From an uncultured Christensenellaceae bacterium (lineage in GTDB: Bacteria > Bacillota > Clostridia > Christensenellales > Aristaeellaceae), in the NCBI GenBank assembly GCA_905236495.1, contig CAJOPV010000108.1, forward strand, positions 1 to 8,991: 8,991 nt of DNA, given 5' to 3'. The notes under the pieces were generated by a model that saw only the letters and a list, made by a program, of their open reading frames with translations, did not search any database and had not been told where the DNA came from. Numbering within the stretch: position 1 is the first letter of the stretch; each line of letters starts with the position of its first letter. Shown one piece after another: positions 5,943-8,991 of the stretch. The position numbers and the translations under genes are program-made.

Positions 5943-8810
5943 ATGAAGCCGGATTTGCTGACGCTGCTGATGGAAAGTCAGCCTCTCACGGCCCTCTCGG
6001 CGTATTTGGATCAAACGTCATTTGATGAAATGGCGGAAATTGACCTGCCCGCAAATCGCTATCGCAATGTGACCCATGCGGAGCATAAATATTGGGTGCC
6101 TGTGCTGAACGGCTCGTACAGCGCGGTGTATCAGCATTTTCACGGGGAGCTGGTGCACCCCGAGGATCGGGCGGCCCACGAAGCCCTGATGCGCCCGGAG
6201 GGGATGGCGGAAAGGCTGGCGCAAGCCGAAAAGCCGGGGATCATGGAGGCCGTGATCCGCCTGCGGCTTCGGGGCGGTATCTATCGCCGCGCCCGGTACC
6301 TGCTGATCGGCGGCGAGGCGGCGGGCATGCCGGAGGGCCGGGCCCGGGTGTATATATATGATACGGAGGCCGAGGCGTATCAGCCCCAGGGCGCTTTAGC
6401 CTTGCCCCAGGTGGACGATCTTACGGGCTTATTGATGGAAAACGATTTTCTCCTCCAGGCGGAGGACATGCGCCGCACGGCCCAGGGCGATTGGTGCATG
6501 ATCGCCATTGATATCGAGCAGTATAATTTGCTCAAGGACTGGCACGGCAGGGAGCAGACCCTGTATGTGCTGGCCCGTTTTGGCGCGGTGCTGGCCCGGA
6601 CGGCGGAGGAAACGGGAGGCCTGGCAGGTTATCGGGGGCAGGATTACTTCTGCCTGATGATGCCCTATAAGCGGCCCCGGATCGATAAACTGTACCGGGA
6701 GCTGAGGGATACGATGCAGGCCTTCAGCCATTCCATCGGCTTTTCCCCGGTGATGGGGGTGTGCGCCCTGGGCAAGGGGGATGAAACGGCGCTGGAGGCT
6801 TTTAACCACGCGGCCTTCAGCGCCGAGGAGATCCGGGGCAATCTGCACACCCGCATCCGGGTGTATGACGGGCAACTGCGAAGAAAGAGCATGCAGGAAT
6901 ATCACCTGCTGACGGATTTTCAGCAAGCCCTGGAAAACGGGGAGATCACCTTCTGGCTCCAGCCCCAGTGCCGGGTATCCAGCCGGAAGATCGTGGGGGC
7001 GGAGAGCCTGGCCCGGTGGCGCCGGACGGACGGCAGCTACACGCCCCCGGCGGTGTTCGTGCCCATCCTGGAGCGCCACGGCATCGTCACCACCCTGGAT
7101 CAGTTCATTTGGGAATCGGTGTGCAAGTGGCTCAGGGGCCTGATCGACCGGGGCATCGAGCCGGTGCCCGTTTCGGTGAACGTATCGCCCATTGATTTAT
7201 TCAATATCGACGTGCCGGAGTATCTGCGCGCCTTGCTTGGGAAATACGGCCTTCCAGCTTCCCTCATAAAAATCGAGATCACCGAATCGGCCTACGTGGA
7301 GGATACGGCCCTGGTGCGCGCCGCGGTGAAAAAGCTCAGGGAAATGGGCTTCCTGGTGCTGATGGACGATTTCGGCAGCGGGTATTCCTCCCTGAACATG
7401 CTCAGCTCCCTGAACGTGGATGTCATCAAGCTGGACGCTCAGTTCCTGCACCTGAGCAAGCAGGGGGAGCGCAAGGGCGTGAGCATTCTGGAATCGGTCA
7501 TCAACATGGCAAAGACCCTATCCACGCCCGTTATCGTGGAGGGCGTGGAAAACCAGGAGCAGGCGGCCTTCCTGTCCGATCTGGGCTGCCGCTACATGCA
7601 GGGGTATTTCTTCCATCGGCCCATGCCGCCCAAGGAATTTGAGCGGCTGATCCGGGACGAAAGCAATACGGACCGCCATGGCTTTGAATTCAAGGCCAAT
7701 CAGGAAATGCACGTAAGGGAATTCCTGGATGAAAACGTGTATTCCGACGCCATGCTCAATAACATCCTGGGCCCGGTGGCCTTTTACGCCTGGAAGGACA
7801 ACCAGGTGGATATCGTGCGCTATAACCAGCAGTTTTATCTGATGGTGGGCATCGAGCTGGAAGAACTGAACCGCCGCATCCACGGCATGGAGGCTTATCT
7901 GTACCCCGAGGATCGGGAACGCTTCTTCCGCACCATGGAACGGGCGGTCAGCGATCGGCTCAACGGGGCCGGGGGCGTGTTCCGGGTATATAAGCCCAGC
8001 GGCGTCATCGTGTGGATCCAGGTGCACATGTATTACATGGGGGAGGATGCCCGGGGCAAGCGATTCTATTCCTCCAACCAGGACGTGACGGAGCTGCAGT
8101 ACCTTAACGCCGATATCCCCGGGGGTTATTACCGCTGCGATAATTCGGAGGAGTTTGCGTTCCAGTACGTCAGCGATTATTTCCTGCAAATGACGGGCTT
8201 TACCCGGGAAGAGATCCGGGATACCTTCGATAACAAGCTCATCAACATGGTGCATCCCCAGGATCGGGCCCGGATGATCCGGGATTCCGCCCTGCTGGCA
8301 AAAAGCGGTCATGGGAGCATCCGGCCCTATCGGCTGCTGAAGAAATCGGGGGATTACCTGTACGCGGCGGATCAGAGCCGGCTGACGGATCAGTTCGGCT
8401 CCCCCTGCTGGCAGAGCGTGACGGTGGATGTGACGGAAATGATGATGCTGCGCAATCAGATGCGGCTTTTGACCCGCTTTTCCTCCGACAGCATCCTTTA
8501 CACCCGGCATACCCCGGATGGGCCGGTGGTGGAACTGGCGGTGCACGGGCTGGAGGAGAGAAGCGGCCTCAGCAAAGACGCCTTTGAAAAGGCCCTGAAC
8601 AACGGGGATTTCTACCGCTGGGTGGAGGATGGACGGCAGCTGAGCCATCAGGTGCTGGATCGGTATTTTGAAACCCACACCAACGCCTTTGAGAGGGAAT
8701 TCATGGTGCATCCCCCCAACGGGCACCACATCCGATTGCACATGAAAACGGATCGGGTGACGGACGAAACCATGGGCGTGGAATATATCACGGTACTGCG
8801 CGAGGTATAA
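5943..8810 (+). CDS. PAS-GGDEF(degenerate)-EAL-PAS-PAS-PAS c-di-GMP phosphodiesterase
   Basis: 955 residues, no signal peptide or membrane segment, so cytoplasmic. Domains: an N-terminal PAS-like region (about 40-140, with LVHPEDR at 70-76); GGDEF (about 157-310), which keeps DDLTGL but has RGQDY (231-235) in place of GGDEF, so no cyclase activity is expected; EAL (about 325-572); then three PAS-type segments (about 603-717, 718-833 and 838-955), the second with MVHPQDR (769-775). The EAL domain keeps the residues needed to hydrolyse c-di-GMP to pGpG: E354 (in ESL, with Ser for Ala), N413, E445, D475 and D476 (DDFGSGYSS), K496, E533 (EGVE) and Q553. PAS domains after EAL suggest a multi-input sensor; ligands are unknown. 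ATG 5943 is chosen because GGGGG (5928-5932) lies 10 nt upstream and the residues before it fit no domain; ATG 5778 is the alternative. It has its own promoter. Confidence 0.9.
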   Translation: MKPDLLTLLMESQPLTALSAYLDQTSFDEMAEIDLPANRYRNVTHAEHKYWVPVLNGSYSAVYQHFHGELVHPEDRAAHEALMRPEGMAERLAQAEKPGIMEAVIRLRLRGGIYRRARYLLIGGEAAGMPEGRARVYIYDTEAEAYQPQGALALPQVDDLTGLLMENDFLLQAEDMRRTAQGDWCMIAIDIEQYNLLKDWHGREQTLYVLARFGAVLARTAEETGGLAGYRGQDYFCLMMPYKRPRIDKLYRELRDTMQAFSHSIGFSPVMGVCALGKGDETALEAFNHAAFSAEEIRGNLHTRIRVYDGQLRRKSMQEYHLLTDFQQALENGEITFWLQPQCRVSSRKIVGAESLARWRRTDGSYTPPAVFVPILERHGIVTTLDQFIWESVCKWLRGLIDRGIEPVPVSVNVSPIDLFNIDVPEYLRALLGKYGLPASLIKIEITESAYVEDTALVRAAVKKLREMGFLVLMDDFGSGYSSLNMLSSLNVDVIKLDAQFLHLSKQGERKGVSILESVINMAKTLSTPVIVEGVENQEQAAFLSDLGCRYMQGYFFHRPMPPKEFERLIRDESNTDRHGFEFKANQEMHVREFLDENVYSDAMLNNILGPVAFYAWKDNQVDIVRYNQQFYLMVGIELEELNRRIHGMEAYLYPEDRERFFRTMERAVSDRLNGAGGVFRVYKPSGVIVWIQVHMYYMGEDARGKRFYSSNQDVTELQYLNADIPGGYYRCDNSEEFAFQYVSDYFLQMTGFTREEIRDTFDNKLINMVHPQDRARMIRDSALLAKSGHGSIRPYRLLKKSGDYLYAADQSRLTDQFGSPCWQSVTVDVTEMMMLRNQMRLLTRFSSDSILYTRHTPDGPVVELAVHGLEERSGLSKDAFEKALNNGDFYRWVEDGRQLSHQVLDRYFETHTNAFEREFMVHPPNGHHIRLHMKTDRVTDETMGVEYITVLREV

Positions 8811-8816
8811 TCAAAC

Positions 8817-8843
8817 AGCCGCTTTTCTGTTCGGAAAGCGGCT
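8817..8843. repeat. Hairpin 1 of the downstream array
   Basis: AGCCGCTTT (8817-8825) pairs with AAAGCGGCT (8835-8843), extended inward by one T-G and one C-G pair to an 11-pair stem with a 5-nt loop. It begins 6 nt after the stop of the EAL gene, where a terminator would be expected, but CAGCGC follows instead of a T-tract. Confidence 0.8.
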
Positions 8844-8870
8844 CAGCGCATCGACAAAGCCGATGCGCTG
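8844..8870. repeat. Hairpin 2 of the downstream array
   Basis: Perfect 10-bp inverted repeat CAGCGCATCG (8844-8853) / CGATGCGCTG (8861-8870) with loop ACAAAGC. It directly abuts hairpins 1 and 3. Confidence 0.85.
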
Positions 8871-8902
8871 CCATCGAAAGTCAGTAAACAGACTTTCGAT
8901 GG
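8871..8902. repeat. Hairpin 3 of the downstream array
   Basis: Perfect 12-bp inverted repeat CCATCGAAAGTC (8871-8882) / GACTTTCGATGG (8891-8902) with loop AGTAAACA. It shares the CATCG/CGATG core with hairpin 2. Confidence 0.85.
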
Positions 8903-8907
8903 ACTGC

Positions 8908-8979
8908 ATCAATTTGCTGTAAAATGGCGTTTCCGGGCATGTTTGCCCGGAAACGCTCATTTTACGGTCGCAAATTGAT
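8908..8979. repeat. Hairpin 4: long 72-nt compound hairpin
   Basis: Three nested stems: ATCAATTTGC (8908-8917) with GCAAATTGAT (8970-8979); TGTAAAATG (8918-8926) with CATTTTACG (8958-8966, one T-G pair); and GCGTTTCCGGGCA (8927-8939) with TGCCCGGAAACGC (8944-8956). They are separated only by a GTC bulge (8967-8969) and a T bulge (8957), with loop TGTT. About 32 pairs in all. No ORF is seen in 8811-8991 and the array may continue past the window. Confidence 0.85.
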
Positions 8980-8991
8980 ATCGGAAGCAGT

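Noticed and set aside
7518..8741. Long open minus-strand frame (407 codons) inside the EAL/PAS gene
   Set aside because: It lies opposite conserved EAL and PAS sequence, has no recognisable motif, and is a typical GC-rich shadow.
8817..8843. Intrinsic terminator for the EAL/PAS gene
   Set aside because: Stem and position fit, but no T-tract follows on either strand; the next bases form the next hairpin. It might be a terminator that lost its tail, which cannot be shown here.
8817..8979. CRISPR array
   Set aside because: The units are different inverted repeats of different lengths without a common direct repeat or spacers.

Overview
The window looks like chromosomal DNA of a GC-rich member of the Bacillota, most likely a Clostridia-type anaerobe. 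The evidence is the complete CtsR-McsA-McsB-ClpC stress operon order, strong AAGGAGG-type ribosome binding sites, sigma-A-like promoters with 17-nt spacers, and GC-rich codon use. The genus cannot be read from the sequence.

Positions 1-4494, minus strand: the class III heat-shock (protein arginine phosphorylation) operon, in transcription order ctsR (4419-3946), mcsA (3865-3383), mcsB (3386-2397) and clpC (2396 to beyond the left edge, about a dozen residues missing). mcsB overlaps mcsA by ATGA and clpC starts on the base after the mcsB stop. A promoter with a perfect TATAAT and a CtsR-box-like heptad repeat over the predicted +1 precede ctsR, so the operon is probably autoregulated. McsB would mark proteins with phospho-arginine, McsA would be its zinc-binding activator, and ClpC with ClpP (not in the window) would degrade them. 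Two residues or motifs known from Bacillus subtilis to bind phospho-arginine are altered here: one of two Glu residues in the ClpC N-domain and the RDxxRA motif of McsB.

Positions 4495-5701, plus strand: a divergent promoter drives a secreted single-domain GH3 (NagZ-like) protein. All of its catalytic signature motifs have changed, so it is a candidate pseudoenzyme.

Positions 5702-8810, plus strand: a separate promoter surrounded by three GTTACA elements, then about 170 nt of apparently untranslated, potentially structured leader. It precedes a 955-residue cytoplasmic c-di-GMP protein with the order PAS - degenerate GGDEF - EAL - PAS - PAS - PAS. The EAL domain keeps its catalytic residues, so it is probably a sensory phosphodiesterase.

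Positions 8811-8991: no gene. This stretch is tiled by four hairpins: three abutting ones with 10-12 bp stems, then a 72-nt one with about 32 pairs. None has a T-tract or is followed by an ORF in the window. This is the least explained part of the window.
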